Of a stretch of 64,000 nt of DNA, positions 1-40,300 are shown in pieces. The translations under genes were made by a program, and so were the position numbers. Under the pieces are notes generated by a model, which searched no databases, was not told where the DNA came from, and saw nothing but the letters and a program-made list of their open reading frames with translations. Source of the DNA: Bolinopsis microptera. Taxonomy: Eukaryota; Ctenophora; Tentaculata; Lobata; Bolinopsidae. The DNA lies in the NCBI RefSeq assembly GCF_026151205.1, contig NC_087072.1:10950169-11014168 (forward strand). The letters are read 5' to 3'. Each line of letters begins with the position of its first letter. Within the stretch, counting starts at the first letter, position 1.

Positions 1-630
1 CAATCTTCTCCACCGTTAGCGGGAGAAGGATTTGTGCATGTTTTGGTTCGTGTCTGGGATCCTCCTCCACAAGTCTTGGAACACTCTAACCATTCACTGA
101 AGTTACTCCACCCGCCATCAACTGGACATTCTTGTGGGTTGCAATCTTGAGATTCACTGTCTTCTCCCTGACAATCTTCTCCACCGTTAGCGGGAGAAGG
201 ATTTGTGCATGTTCTGGTTCGTGTCTGGGATCCTCCTCCACAAGTCTCGGAACACTCTAACCATTCACTGAAGTTACTCCATCCGCCATCAACTGGACAT
301 TCTTGTGGGTTGCAATCTTGAGATTCACTGTCTTCTCCCTGACAATCTTCTCCACCGTTAGCGGGAGAAGGATTTGTGCATGTTCTGGTCCGTGTCTGGG
401 ATCCTCCTCCACAAGTCTTGGAACACTCTAACCATTCACTGAAGTTACTCCACCCGCCATCAACTGGACATTCTTGTGGGTTGCAATCTTGAGATTCACT
501 GTCTTCTCCCTGACAATCTTTTCCACCGTTAGCGGGAGAAGGATTTGTGCATGTTTTGGTTCGTGTCTGGGATCCTCCTCCACAAGTCTTGGAACACTCT
601 AACCATTCACTGAAGTTACTCCACCCGCCA
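1..630 (-). repeat. 171-bp tandem repeats coding TSP1 domains
   Basis: A 171-bp unit (57 codons) recurs about 3.7 times before the window edge with only a handful of single-base differences, many silent. The low divergence indicates recent tandem duplication or ongoing sequence exchange between repeats rather than old independent domains. Confidence 0.9.
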
Positions 631-1920
631 GGGTATACTGTTTTCACGTGTAGATTGCCTAGTATAGCAACATGACAGTTCGGAATATATAATTTCGTGT
701 TTTCCCCTTCTTATGTCCTTTATATTCTTAAAGTTCAAACATGTGTTGTTAATATTCGTTTGGATCTTTATTCTTTATTCGAGCGAAAGGGTCGACGTGA
801 TCAAGACAATTATAAGACATAATATAGGACATTCACTCAATTTTAATACAATGCTCCTTCCCTGTGACAATTAAAACCCCAATGCAAAGGGACTTTGCAT
901 TAACACTAACACCATATTTAAAATAGCTGCAGTAAATTTATAAAATTTTACGGCCTGTAGCTGTGTTTAGTTTCCACCAAAGCTTTTTAAACCAAACCTA
1001 TTGTTAATTGTTCTAACCTTTGATAGAATTATCAACAACTGCTAGTCCCAATTCCTTGTCATATGCGAAAGATTGGAACACTTGTGTCATGATCATCGTT
1101 GTAGCTCGAAGACAGTTTCCGTCATTGGAGTTGAAATCCTTGTTGTAGAGAACTCTCATTTTGTTTAAGATGGTTAGTCTCTCCTTTGTCTTTTCAATCC
1201 TGGAATTTTTCGCGGCTGAATATTTATATTTCAAGCCCAATTATAAAGACAAACTGAAAAATGCGGTCCTTTTATGAAAATATGGTACAAAGACTAACTC
1301 TAAGCTGCTCTCAAAAAACGAACCTCAAGATTATGTTTTCCTGCTCGCACTCCATATCCTTCTCAATTAGAAAATATGTTACGGCCCCACCCCACTGATC
1401 TTTTGCTCCAGCTCCTTTACAAAAAACATTTCCATTCTTCTGATGCTTAAGCTCGACGTGAGAATTCTGAACTCTTCCTCCATACTGATTATCTTTATTC
1501 GCTCCATACATGTAGAGTTTGAAGTGCAAATTCTCAACATCCTCACAGGGGAATCTCACTAAAAATACTTCCACTGAACGACCAGTGAAGTTGGTAGTGA
1601 CATCGACCTCACTGTTGGCAGAGAATGATTTCCAGTTCAATTTATTGTTATCTGCTGCTGCTGCTGGATAATATAATATAGTATGATAGTATCTTTGCAT
1701 GAACAATGAATAAAAAGACAATGATGTAGTCAAGCTCACTGAATGAATCATTTCCATGTTCAAAACTTTCGAAAGATATTCATGGCAATCTTGTTAACTT
1801 ACGATTAGCGAATGTTAACGGCGTGATGGTAAACAGGAATGTGGCTACCATAACTCCAGCTGTCCACTTGTTGGATGAGCAGGGTGTAAAGCAGCCCCCA
1901 CTCATATTATCAGCTAACAT
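1..1920 (-). CDS. Secreted thrombospondin type 1 repeat protein, 3' end beyond window
   Basis: Four exons join in phase: 1920-1803 (39 codons plus 1 base), 1663-1324, 1199-1018 and 637-1. Exon 1 starts [14 protein letters not shown] and ends with a hydrophobic stretch ([18 protein letters not shown]) that can serve as signal peptide or signal anchor; its donor is GTAAG. Exons 2 and 3 encode about 170 residues I do not recognise. Exon 4 encodes TSP1 repeats of 57 residues with the family's spaced [15 protein letters not shown] and final C..ECP pattern. Known TSP1 proteins are extracellular adhesion or matrix proteins; the partner here is unknown. The donor after exon 2 (GTTCGT) is weak and the exon 2 acceptor lies in a CAG run, so that junction could differ; without it the exon 2 frame stops at 1311. 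The TSP1 identity is firm, the 5' exons less so. Confidence 0.72.
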
Positions 1921-3084
1921 TTGCTCCTTTCTTTCTTTTCTTTAAATGTCATTTTAGAATTTGATAAATTGTAATGCTCAAATCAATAAAATTGACGATG
2001 GAGTTCGAGTTCACATACGACAGCTGTTAAAACAGCGAATATTAATCCACTTTTATTAATATTTAGTCCCCAGTTCCCCTATTAAAACAAGATATTTTGG
2101 TTGAGCAATGGAGAATAAGAAGCAAAAATACGTCCTGAGAATAACCAAAGAAAATTAGCAGACCATGAAAAAACAGAGAAATACCAGAAAACTTCACAAT
2201 TTTACTTACGTATACGTGTGGTAAAAAAGTTTACATCTATTTTGGTCGTAGAGAGCAACACGTTAGCATAGCGAAGTTACTTTAAAGAAGACAATGACAT
2301 TAACGTAAAGCCTCCTACTATCAATATCATTATCTGAACATGAGTAGTTAGTGGCGTTATTTAACGCCTGCAATCCACTAGATGGTATATCTTAGAAGAA
2401 TAAAATATATGGCCACGTTGGGCTGCCATGACCATCAACAATTACTATACAAACCTTTCCGTTAGCTGGACCAAGATCATATGCATAATTCACAAGTTTT
2501 TACCTATCTCCCCTCTATACTAAGATCACGTGATTTTACCTATCTCCCCTCTAAGATCTAGAGCGCCTCAGTAGTTGAGAGTTTACGGAGATGACTCTTA
2601 TTAGACTCTGAACAGGCTTATGCAGTATATGACTATAAACCAGTTACTCACCAAAGGAGAAAAAGGATCTAGTCTTGGTGTTTATTTTACTATTTATGAA
2701 CAAAATCCGTATCATTTGCCCAAAGTCCTTCGCAAGATTCTAGCGCAATCTTTTATCTAAACTTTGATATTACAATGCACAAGACGTGTTGGAGTATTGT
2801 TCATGTAAACAGTCGTAGTATGGATAAGTTAGTAGTTTGGTTCACCATTTTAAATTCCGTTCGCTGGATGAATGGTGAACCACGTGTTTTAATTAATACC
2901 AGCCAAAATGCTCCAATTAAAAAGATATTTCATCTGTAAGTGAGCCCTACACTCCGAAGGTTCTTTGTTAGTTTTACTTTAAAAGTATCGAATTGGAAGT
3001 TTCAGTTGATCGATGTACTTGACATAGCACATAATACTGCTGTATTTCTTTACACATGGTTACTATACTTGATCTCATTTGTTG
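1921..3084. other. Intergenic, no gene seen
   Basis: AT-rich DNA upstream of the minus-strand TSP1 gene. I see no exon with convincing coding bias and flanking splice sites. It may hold that gene's promoter, and possibly upstream exons of the plus-strand coiled-coil gene, but the CCDC102 N-terminal signature was not found here. Confidence 0.5.
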
Positions 3085-3888
3085 GTGCAGCAGTGGCACG
3101 CACTACCGCAATTACCGTGCAGCAGTGACGCGCACTACCACAATTACCGTGCAGCAGTGACGCGCACTACCACAATTACCGTGCAGCAGTGACGCGCACT
3201 ACCACAATTACCGTGCAGCAGTGACGCGCACTACCACAATTACCGTGCAGCAGTGGTGCGCACTACCACAATTACCGTGCAGCAGTGGCGCGCACTACCA
3301 CAATTACCGTGCAGCAGTGGCGCGCACTACCACAATTACCGTGCAGCAGTGGTGCACACTACCACAATTACCGTGCAGCAGTGGCGTGCACTACCACAAT
3401 TACCGTGCAGCAGTGGCGCGTACTACCACAATTACCGTGCAGCAGTGGTGCACACTACCACAATTACCGTGCAGCAGTGGCGTGCACTACCACACTTACC
3501 GTGCAGCAGTGGGCGCACTACCACAATTACCGTGCAGCAGTGACGCGCACTACCACAATTACCGTGCAGCAGTGGTGCGCACTACCACAATTACCGTGCA
3601 GCAGTGGCGCGCACTACCACAATTACCGTGCAGCAGTGGCGCGCACTACCACAATTACCGTGCAGCAGTGGTGCACACTACCACAATTACCGTGCAGCAG
3701 TGGCGTGCACTACCACAATTACCGTGCAGCAGTGGCGCGTACTACCACAATTACCGTGCAGCAGTGGTGCACACTACCACAATTACCGTGCAGCAGTGGG
3801 CGCACTACCACAATTACCGTGCAGCAGTGGCGCGCACTACCACAATTACCGTGCAGCAGTGGCACGCACTACCACAATTACCGTGGCC
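3085..3888. repeat. 32-bp minisatellite, about 25 copies
   Basis: The unit is 32 bp and contains CTACCACAATTACCGTGCAG followed by CAGTGRYGCGCA. Copies differ mainly in the base pair after CAGTG (GA, GG, GGT) and rarely by 1 bp in length. Because 32 is not a multiple of 3 and the unit has few stops, all three plus frames are open over long stretches; these ORFs are artefacts of the repeat. Confidence 0.95.
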
Positions 3889-5113
3889 TAGGCCTGTACA
3901 CACTGTCTGTAACTTGATCCGTTCTGAGCACTTTATTCAACTATCCGCTCTGTAACTCTACAACTCTCCAATTCAGCAGCCTTTGATTGCGTTGATAATG
4001 TGCATTACTTACTGTGTTGGAAAATCTCCAAGTTTTGGGGGATGTTATTAATAGAAGGGGCTTCTTGAATCTTAATTAAGTCATGAGAATCCAATACCGC
4101 TCAGAAATCCACAGTCAGATATGATGTGGGGCAGTAATATTTAACTACGGGAAACTGTTAGACATCGCCCTCTTTTCTATTTTAATCATTGAGCGTGTTT
4201 AGACACTGAGTATCTAAAATATTATATGCATGGCTGCGTGACCGGTATAGATAGGAGTCGTGTGTAGAAGACTAGTGAATATAAGATCGTTAGTAATATG
4301 AACCTGTGTTCACCAAGTGGCACAGTGTGAAAACATGTGAGTTTAGGCTGTGGAATTTGAACGTTACTTTATGATGGATGATAAAATGAAACGTTGCCAA
4401 GTTTCTGAGTTTCTGTGGCACTGGAAACTGAAAATTAAAGACAAAACCGTCTTTATAAACACCGCTTATAAACACTTTATAAACCCTGCTTGATGAATCC
4501 AATAAAAACTTGAATATTTATCGTGTATGCTTGAATAACTTAGATGAAACTTAAATGTGAGCATGCAAAGTCATTATATAAAATTCAGGAATTCCTCAGT
4601 CTCCGGAATCATCATTTTAGTAGAACTTTACACTACATATATCAGTCATCGCCATGGCTATGAAATACGGGTACCTACAATGATTTGATTGTTGGACTCA
4701 AATACATGGTTCGTATGTTTTACTTCTCCAGATTGATACTAGGAAATAGGATTCATCATTACTTTAATGCTCTTATGATTAAATATTGTCTACATAATAA
4801 TATTATGTAGACATATATTATGTTGTAAACGTTCAGCATATCAACAATCGTCTCGGAATAACGATAAATGAAGCAGTATAATTTTTGAATCAGGCTCCGT
4901 AATTTTCAGTGCAATCAAACTGAATATTGATAACACATTCCTGCAAAAGATCTAAATTACAAAACACGACTGTGTACTGTAACCACATAGGGAGCGTTCA
5001 TAATGCACTATTATGATACAACCAGACCCTGTTTTTGTATTTTCTGATAAACACTGTAAATATGTTAGAACTCGAATCTCGATACATTTTCCTCACAAAT
5101 TAAATATTTTCAG
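3889..5113. other. No gene seen
   Basis: AT-rich sequence between the minisatellite and the first recognisable exon of the coiled-coil gene. A small perfect palindrome lies near 4793-4812. The open frame at 4290-4502 (minus) has no splice or domain support. Confidence 0.4.
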
Positions 5114-32734
<27,621 letters not shown>

Positions 32735-34352
32735 TATTTGCGGTTACCGTAGTTAAATTACGTCGAATTGAGCTCTTTTAAATTAATGTTGTGATTGCAG
32801 ACGTTTTGTGTCGAACTTTGGTCCTATTCCTAATAGTTATGATAAAGAAACGGGGACTGTGTCAAGATTTGGGAAACTTCTTTAATTTGGGCTTTCGGTA
32901 CGCATAAAAAACTGTGCTTTTCTGAATCGGTTATATAGCAGTTAAAACCACCTTCCGGCTGGAACTTCGTGAAATCCGAAATATTGAATCCTGATCACAG
33001 GACACAGATATCAATAATTTGTTAATACAGTACAGCATTGACTTTATGAATACTGTTTTAATCATGATGAATAATGAATATTCCACTTAACTAAACTTGA
33101 ATTATAATACTTAAGTTTGATGAATGAATTTGTAGATTCATTGCAATTTATGAATTTTGTTATGCATGTACGTTAAGTTCTTAGGCGGTCATTATATGAT
33201 TAAGATTGGATTTGAAAAAACACTCTAAGTTACAGTGACACTTTGATTATGACAAGCGGGTGCGGTATTTTAACTTTTTTGATATTTAAAACTATTAATG
33301 ATTTATTATAATATGTTAATGTTATATAGATTCGATAATTTTACCTTATTTTGTATAATATTAAATCAATATTTAGTTTTAAAAAATTCAAAAGGGTGTC
33401 ACGTATTTCATTTTAGGACGGTCGTCACATTATTAATTGAATAACCTGATTTTTTGAAAATTTAATTTTCAATTCTTGTATATGTTTCGCATGTTTTAAT
33501 TTTGCTTTAATCTTTGAGTTTTATTTTTTACATTTACACGAGCCCAGGTTGAGCATATCTTTGAGCAGCAAAAAAATATTTCTGAAACAAACGCAATCAA
33601 TGATGCAGATAAGTGGTCGATTGTCTCAATAAGTTTAGACATAGTTGACAAATGAAAGTTTAGCAGATATTTAATTTTAGAAATAATCTCACTTGGTAAA
33701 CAAAAAGGTTCCATGTTAAATCACGAGGATTGTGCCTTGTTAATGTCCGAATCTGATGTAAGTTATAATGGAAATTTCAAAGTTTCTGGCTCCGTGTTGG
33801 TAATGGTAAAAGATATTGACATCATTTGTCAGAGTAATTTCAATATAGGTAATAATATTTTTTGTTGCAACATTAGCGAAACATAATGTTGCTAAAATTT
33901 ACCCACCAGTAAATTCTAAACGTGTTCACGCTGTTAGTGTCATGGTATGAATCTAGTAGTAGTATAAAATCCAGTCTGAGAAGTCCGTCACATTCCAACT
34001 CGATTGAATTTCGAAGGGAGTTTCACTCACACCCTCTAAGCTGAACTATTTGTTAGCACCCTTTCTAACCAAAGCATACAGGACTCATCATTATCCGCTT
34101 CTATTTGCTCACTCTGAAATATATTCCAGTTCAATAATTTAAAATCCGATAAAGGTACGTGACCGAGGCGATACAAAAATTTAAATTCTCGGCTATGGCT
34201 CCAAGAGGTTGCATTTTCTCCCTAATCGAGAACTAAAATTATGAAAGAAGATAGGGCTTAAGGTTGACAGTGTGGACAATATTTATCAGAAAACCAACGT
34301 CTATAAGTATTTACGATTATATTCTTTACACTATACAGCAAGAGCAGAGGGT
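32735..34352. other. Convergent intergenic region, no gene seen
   Basis: Lies between the stop of the plus-strand CCDC102 gene and the stop of the minus-strand BED/hAT gene. It should hold both 3' untranslated regions. No other exon is supported. Confidence 0.5.
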
Positions 34353-37300
34353 TCACTCATCTACCACATGAGCGGCAGCTGTTTCTGGTCTGAGGTCCAT
34401 CCTGAGGTCACTAATCCCGGTCATTCCTCTCTTTATCACCTCCAAGCTGGCTGCTCCCTCTCCCTCTTTACCTGTGTTCCGGGACTGCTTCAGCCGGTAC
34501 AGACCTGTGTGGTTCGTGTTGTATATAAACTTAAAGCGAGGTTATATTTGTGATATAACAGTAATATTCATTTTAACTTGGCCTTGAAGTGCTGAACTTG
34601 GAGGGTGAATCCAGAGCGTGTGTGTAATTCAGAATCTGGAGAAATGCGAATGTTAGTTGGTAATTATTTTAACTTACCTATGGAAAGTAGCCGGTTGTTG
34701 TTGTCCAGTTCCCTGATGTATTCTCTGTGTATTATTTTACTTCTGATCACTCGTATCTTGGACCTGGCCTCCTCAACCAGGGCCATGCCCGCGTTCACTT
34801 CCAATGAGTTGTCCTTCTTTAGACCATGTTCTATACGGGACACTCCTAGATAGGATAAGGAAACATTTTAGTTTGTCATTTAACACTTTTTTCAAACTGC
34901 TTCCACTGTTTAGTGTCTGAGCACAAAAAATTGGTGTTGTTTCAAATTATTAAGCAGTGTTGTTAATGTTAATTTTAATAATGAATGCTGATTGAGCAAC
35001 GTTATGTGGGGAAATAGTAACTGTGAATTGCGCGCTTTTACCTTCCGAACAAATGAACTCCACCTCTCTGATGCCATGGTACCCCACGTTGGTTATGTCT
35101 GCTCCAAGGAGCATGTTAACACCCTCGCCGATGATCCCCGACCCTACTGCATATTTTGCACTCTGAGCTAGCCCCTTGTTCGAATAGTGGGCAGAGTACC
35201 TGGGAGTTTTAAAATATGTGAAATCATGTAGGCAAAATACGTGACTGACAACAGAGGGCTACGAGAACTGAAGGGTTGGGTAAAGTCAAAATAACGAGTA
35301 TTATTCTCTAACAGTAATTATAAATCCTGATCCTATTGCTCTCATCAACAGATAAACTAACTTCTCCCAGCCCTCTTTATACGCAGCTATCAGTCCAGCA
35401 GTCATGTTTACATCGCTCACTTTGCCTGAACACTGCAAGTTGACAAACTCCTGAGCGATCTTTGTGGCTCGTCTGTGTTCCAGTGATCTTAGTGATCGCT
35501 CCTTATTCGGTGATCGGTAGTAAATACACAGCATCACCTGAAGTAGACAATATTCAAAGGTTCTTATCTTATCTTATCTTATGAGGATTCGTTGCGACGC
35601 AACAAGGCCATCGAATGAGTCGACCACCTTTGTTATTTTACTTCGGCATTACCTGCATTACAATGTAAACCAGCACTTTCAAGGAAGAGCTTTACAAGAA
35701 GCCGAAGGATCGTTCCTAAGGCCAGCGACGGTTAAGGCACTATGCCACACTTTCTTCGCCCGAGGCTTCGCTGTGTTGATCAAGCACAGCTCCTCATTTA
35801 ACCCTCACACCCGATTTCTCGAGCATTCGGCTGAGTGAACCGTGGGGCTACATAGACCACTCGGGATCCTTAGCAGAGCGTCAACGACGCTCACCCCACG
35901 ACTAGGCAGGCAGTTGGATTAGAACTCGCAACCTCACGATTACAAAGCCGATGATTAACCAACTGCGCTACCTGGCCGTATTGTGGGTTATTGTTATACT
36001 TATATTACGTCAGCAATATTTTTCCATTTTCGGACCCCTTTTGTCTGCAAGTTTACACATGGCTATTGTGTCAAAATAACCCTTAATTTCGAAACCAACC
36101 TCCCTTAAATAACAAACCTTTTGTAAAAAATCTGTTTACAAAACTGTTTTACCTGAATAAGTTTGGATAGTTTCCCGAATCTCGAAACTTCTCCAAGAGC
36201 AGTGATCTTAAAGATCCTGTCCCAATAATCTTCCACTGTTTCATTGCTCTGTATCTCCTCTATCTCCAATGTCTGGAGATTGATACTTTTGATAGTATGT
36301 GAGGCATAATGTCCAGACTTAACAGTTAAATGCCAGAATTAGGGATCCCTCTCTTTTACAATTCACAGAATATCTTTTGACGCCTATATATCTGGCTCAA
36401 AAGAAACATGTAACACCCTTTATAAACAAGCCAATACCTGGTAAAGGTCCCACTCTTCTAGAACCTTGTTGAGGGTTGGAGGATGAACCACTTGAGGTAC
36501 TGATTCTGCTAACGACTTCATGGCGGTGTACAAACATTTATCTGTCCTTTTTACTGTGGAGATAAGTTGTTCACAAAGAAATACAACACGATCATTAATT
36601 ACAATAATTTACCAGCTGACTGAATTCAAATTTGTTTGCTAGATCGTCAGATTCTACAAAATGATGAGAACTCCCAAACGAACTCACAAGGGTCGAGAGC
36701 CCTGCACCCCCTAACAACAGGATCCATTATCGGGCTGTTCTCCAGTAGGTAGCCGAACAAGATAGCGTACGCTCCTCTCACTTCAGCGTAGAATGCAGCT
36801 AGCTTCAGAGCGGGGATCTGAATTGGATCTTTATGTTAAATACATCATGATCATGGTTAGTGCTGTACAAGGTTCTAATTCATTACCAATTCGTATAAAT
36901 TGTATTACCACGGTTGAAGAAAATGAGTTGTTTACCGATAATTGAAATTGGATATAAAGTGATAAATTAAAATAGCGCCATCTTGATCTAGCGCTTGATC
37001 TCGAATTTCGACCATCATTAAAGAACTGATAACTACCTCTCTAAAGAGAGCACCGGGAGGTGCCCCAATGTTCATCATGTCGTTAGGGAGTTGCTCCTCC
37101 CTCTCCTCGTATTTTATATGAGACATTCCTCGTACTATGTCAGCTTTTGGTTCTGCTTTCAGGAACCGACCTATAAAGAAAAACAGAGCTTAAAATGGTC
37201 CAATCATGTGAAAAGAATGGTGGATAATTATTGATAAAACTATGTCAAAAGGTAATCTAACGTAAACTAAAAATAATTCACTGGTAGTTAATTACCTCCA

Positions 37301-40300
37301 ATGTCCTTGATTAGCGTCGAAACAGCTCCAGACAAAACATGAATAGACGGTCCCTCCATTCCGATGGAAGAGTCCATGAAATCCTCCAACACTTTACCCA
37401 CACTCCTCAAGAAAGTTACTCGGAGTAAGGTTAGAGGGTTGGTGAAAGCAGCGTGAAGTCTCTGGAACCTGGGTACTTTCTGAACTCCGCGCTCACTGTT
37501 CGGCACGTAGTTCTGAAAGTACTTGACCAGACAGGGCCAGTTTGCCAGGACATCAGCGAACGATTTGTTTAGTCCAAGTGTGTGCCTGAAAGGGTTATTA
37601 GTTGTAATTAATTTGTGTTATATGACGTGAGATAGACGGACCATCACTGCCAGTGAGGATGTGATGCAATACATTGAACTGGCAACCACAATAACAATTC
37701 AACTTGATTAAAACTTCAGGTACTTGTAAATAAGAGCATCGTTAATCCTATACGATGATTTGGGAGTAGGATCGTTAACGAGGCTGTTGTTAGCAAATCT
37801 CTCGTTTTGATGGCCCAGATCCTCGTTAGTGAACACCTCTAAGAGGGACAGGAAAGGTGCGTCTGGTTCTTTGCACGTGCAGAACCAGGCGCGCAGATCG
37901 TACACCAGGTCCTCCAACCCCCAGTTTGCCACCACGTGCAGTAACTGTGGGGGACATTTAGTTAAGAAAACAGTAACTCTACTGGAACTCGAACATAAAC
38001 GTTCCTCAATTGTTATAAAGTTATAAGAAGTGTTTGATCTATGTCCAAGGTTTCAGGAGACGAATGATTGATTAACAAGATTTCTAATGTTCAGCCCATT
38101 TCTTATGCTAAGAATCATGAAAAGGATCGGAAAACAACATTGTTTTGTTATCCTATCAAAAATTTTCATTAGATTTTATGTTTTTTTAATACAACTGTCT
38201 TGTGATCAAGTATTGTGAGGATTAAAAATAGTTATCAGCGATAACATAAAGATGATCGTAAAATTTTGCTAGCATTACATTTATGTTTACTGTCTTTTGA
38301 ATAATATCATGAAGTTTTAATAATGACAAATATGCAAAGGTCTGTTCTACTTCTATTTGACAAAGTGAAGCACTGAACCCCTATAGGAGAATTGACAGAC
38401 CCTTAATAAGGTGTTATAAATTATGGGTGCAGCAAACAGCACCGGCACAGATCATAGACTCGCTTCCGGTCGTCCCCATCCGCCGCAATAATCTGTACTA
38501 ACTGGTAACTTGACCAACATGTTGATTTGTCCAGGGGATTGTTTGAATAGCATAAGACATTTCAACACCTTTATTATTAGTGCCACTTTTAGATACAGGT
38601 GTAAAGTGCCGCTTTTACTTTTAGAATTTAGATACTTTTATAGTAGTATTTCTTACGTCCATACAGCTATTTACCGATATAACTTCTATTAATATTCTTA
38701 CTCGCCCACTTGTAGTGTTCCTGATTTTTGGTGGCATGGTTGAAGGTCATCAGCATTTTGGAAACTTTAAATAATATTTCGTAGAATTTGACGTCAAATT
38801 CTAAGTCCGGGTAGAGAGTTGTGACGTTATAGCGACTTACTAAGCCCTTAATAAGGGTCTAATAAGTCGCTATAATGTCACAACCCTGACTTTAATTGCA
38901 CGTCATGGGGCGTGACAGGAAACCCCGGTTGGTAATGATTATTAAATATTAGCACTAGCAGTAACTGCGAATTTACGGGGATATTGTAGAATCTATAAAT
39001 TATTTGCAAATATGATTGAGAATACGACAAACCAATATTGAATTTCGTTAGAATGCAATTGGTTATTCAAACTATCAATACACAATATGAATATGATCAA
39101 TTTCTTAATTGTTAACATAAACATAACATAATCTCCAGGAGCATAAAGATGAGGACGACGAAAGAATTATAATCTTTTAGTTATGATATTAACAAAAGGA
39201 GTGTGCCCCTCAAATAACTGAACTACTGGTTGTTGAACTGGTTCATGACAGACTCAGATTTAGAATATTGATTGGTTATTTATCTTCCAGTATATTTGGT
39301 TTAATTTACATTTAGAGTACACACCTACCAGCCCTATAATGAAACATTCAAATTAAAAACAACTCACCCTGCCGTAACCAGTGTAAATAACGTTCTCATT
39401 AAACGGGAGAGTCTCGATCAGTGGAACTCCTCTGTTGGAAGTTATTGCCTCTTCCAGACGTCGAAAGACCTGAAAAGTTGGATGATATTTATTAGTATCT
39501 TAGTATCAGCAACACTAAACGGACGAGTAAAGTATCAAGAATGAAGAGGTTTATATGAAAATTGAGGAGTATTTGCTCACCTCCAGATCTCCTCCTGTTC
39601 GGTGGGTAGATACGTACACCAACTGCTTTAGTGGCAACTTCACTGCTGCTAACGCCTGCAATAAGTGCAATTGTAACTTGTTTTACTGAATACTGAGGAG
39701 GACCTCAAACTGTTGAACTTAATGAAGGTTGAGATTTGGGCATTGGTGAGGGATCTCAAAATATACTATATTATGACGCAATGAAACTACCGGACTGCGA
39801 TGTATGGGGACTTGCCACCCCATGGCAACATTAAAATATATCGACTCTGTTACATCGTTTCCTGTTAGTATAAAACTCCGTTACAAAATGAACTAGGATC
39901 TGGCAATACTACACCTTAGATCAATAAAATATGATATAATAATGTATAACTGTTAACTAGACTTAAATAAAAGTCTGAAAGAATATAGAAAATAAACTGG
40001 TTTACCGCTTGAAAGTTTAACAATAAACTGTGAAAGTAAACTGTACCGATACGATCAAAGAAATAATGGCTAAAGGAGAAAGGCAAAAGGTAACATGCAT
40101 AAGGAATTACAAGAGGGCTTCACACACACTATAATTACATGAAGTCATTAACTGTGAAAATATGCCAGTGTCTGAGGATACACGCTGGCTGACTATTAAT
40201 AAATAATTTAAGATATCTATGTAAGATTTTCCGTTCAAAATTCTGGGTAATCAGTTTATCAATTAATAATTTAACATCATGAATAAATTCAGTAACTACT

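Noticed and set aside
3085..3888. CRISPR-like array of 32-bp repeats
   Set aside because: Repeats are contiguous without unique spacers and the genome is plainly eukaryotic.
3221..3955. 244-, 210-, 96- and 95-codon open frames with repeated TTTITVQQ or LPQLPCSSG wording
   Set aside because: They come from a 32-bp minisatellite without stops in three frames; no splice sites, start context or domain support coding.
34272..34553. 93-codon plus-strand frame
   Set aside because: It is the complement of the last exon of the minus-strand BED/hAT gene, which has the better splice and phase support.
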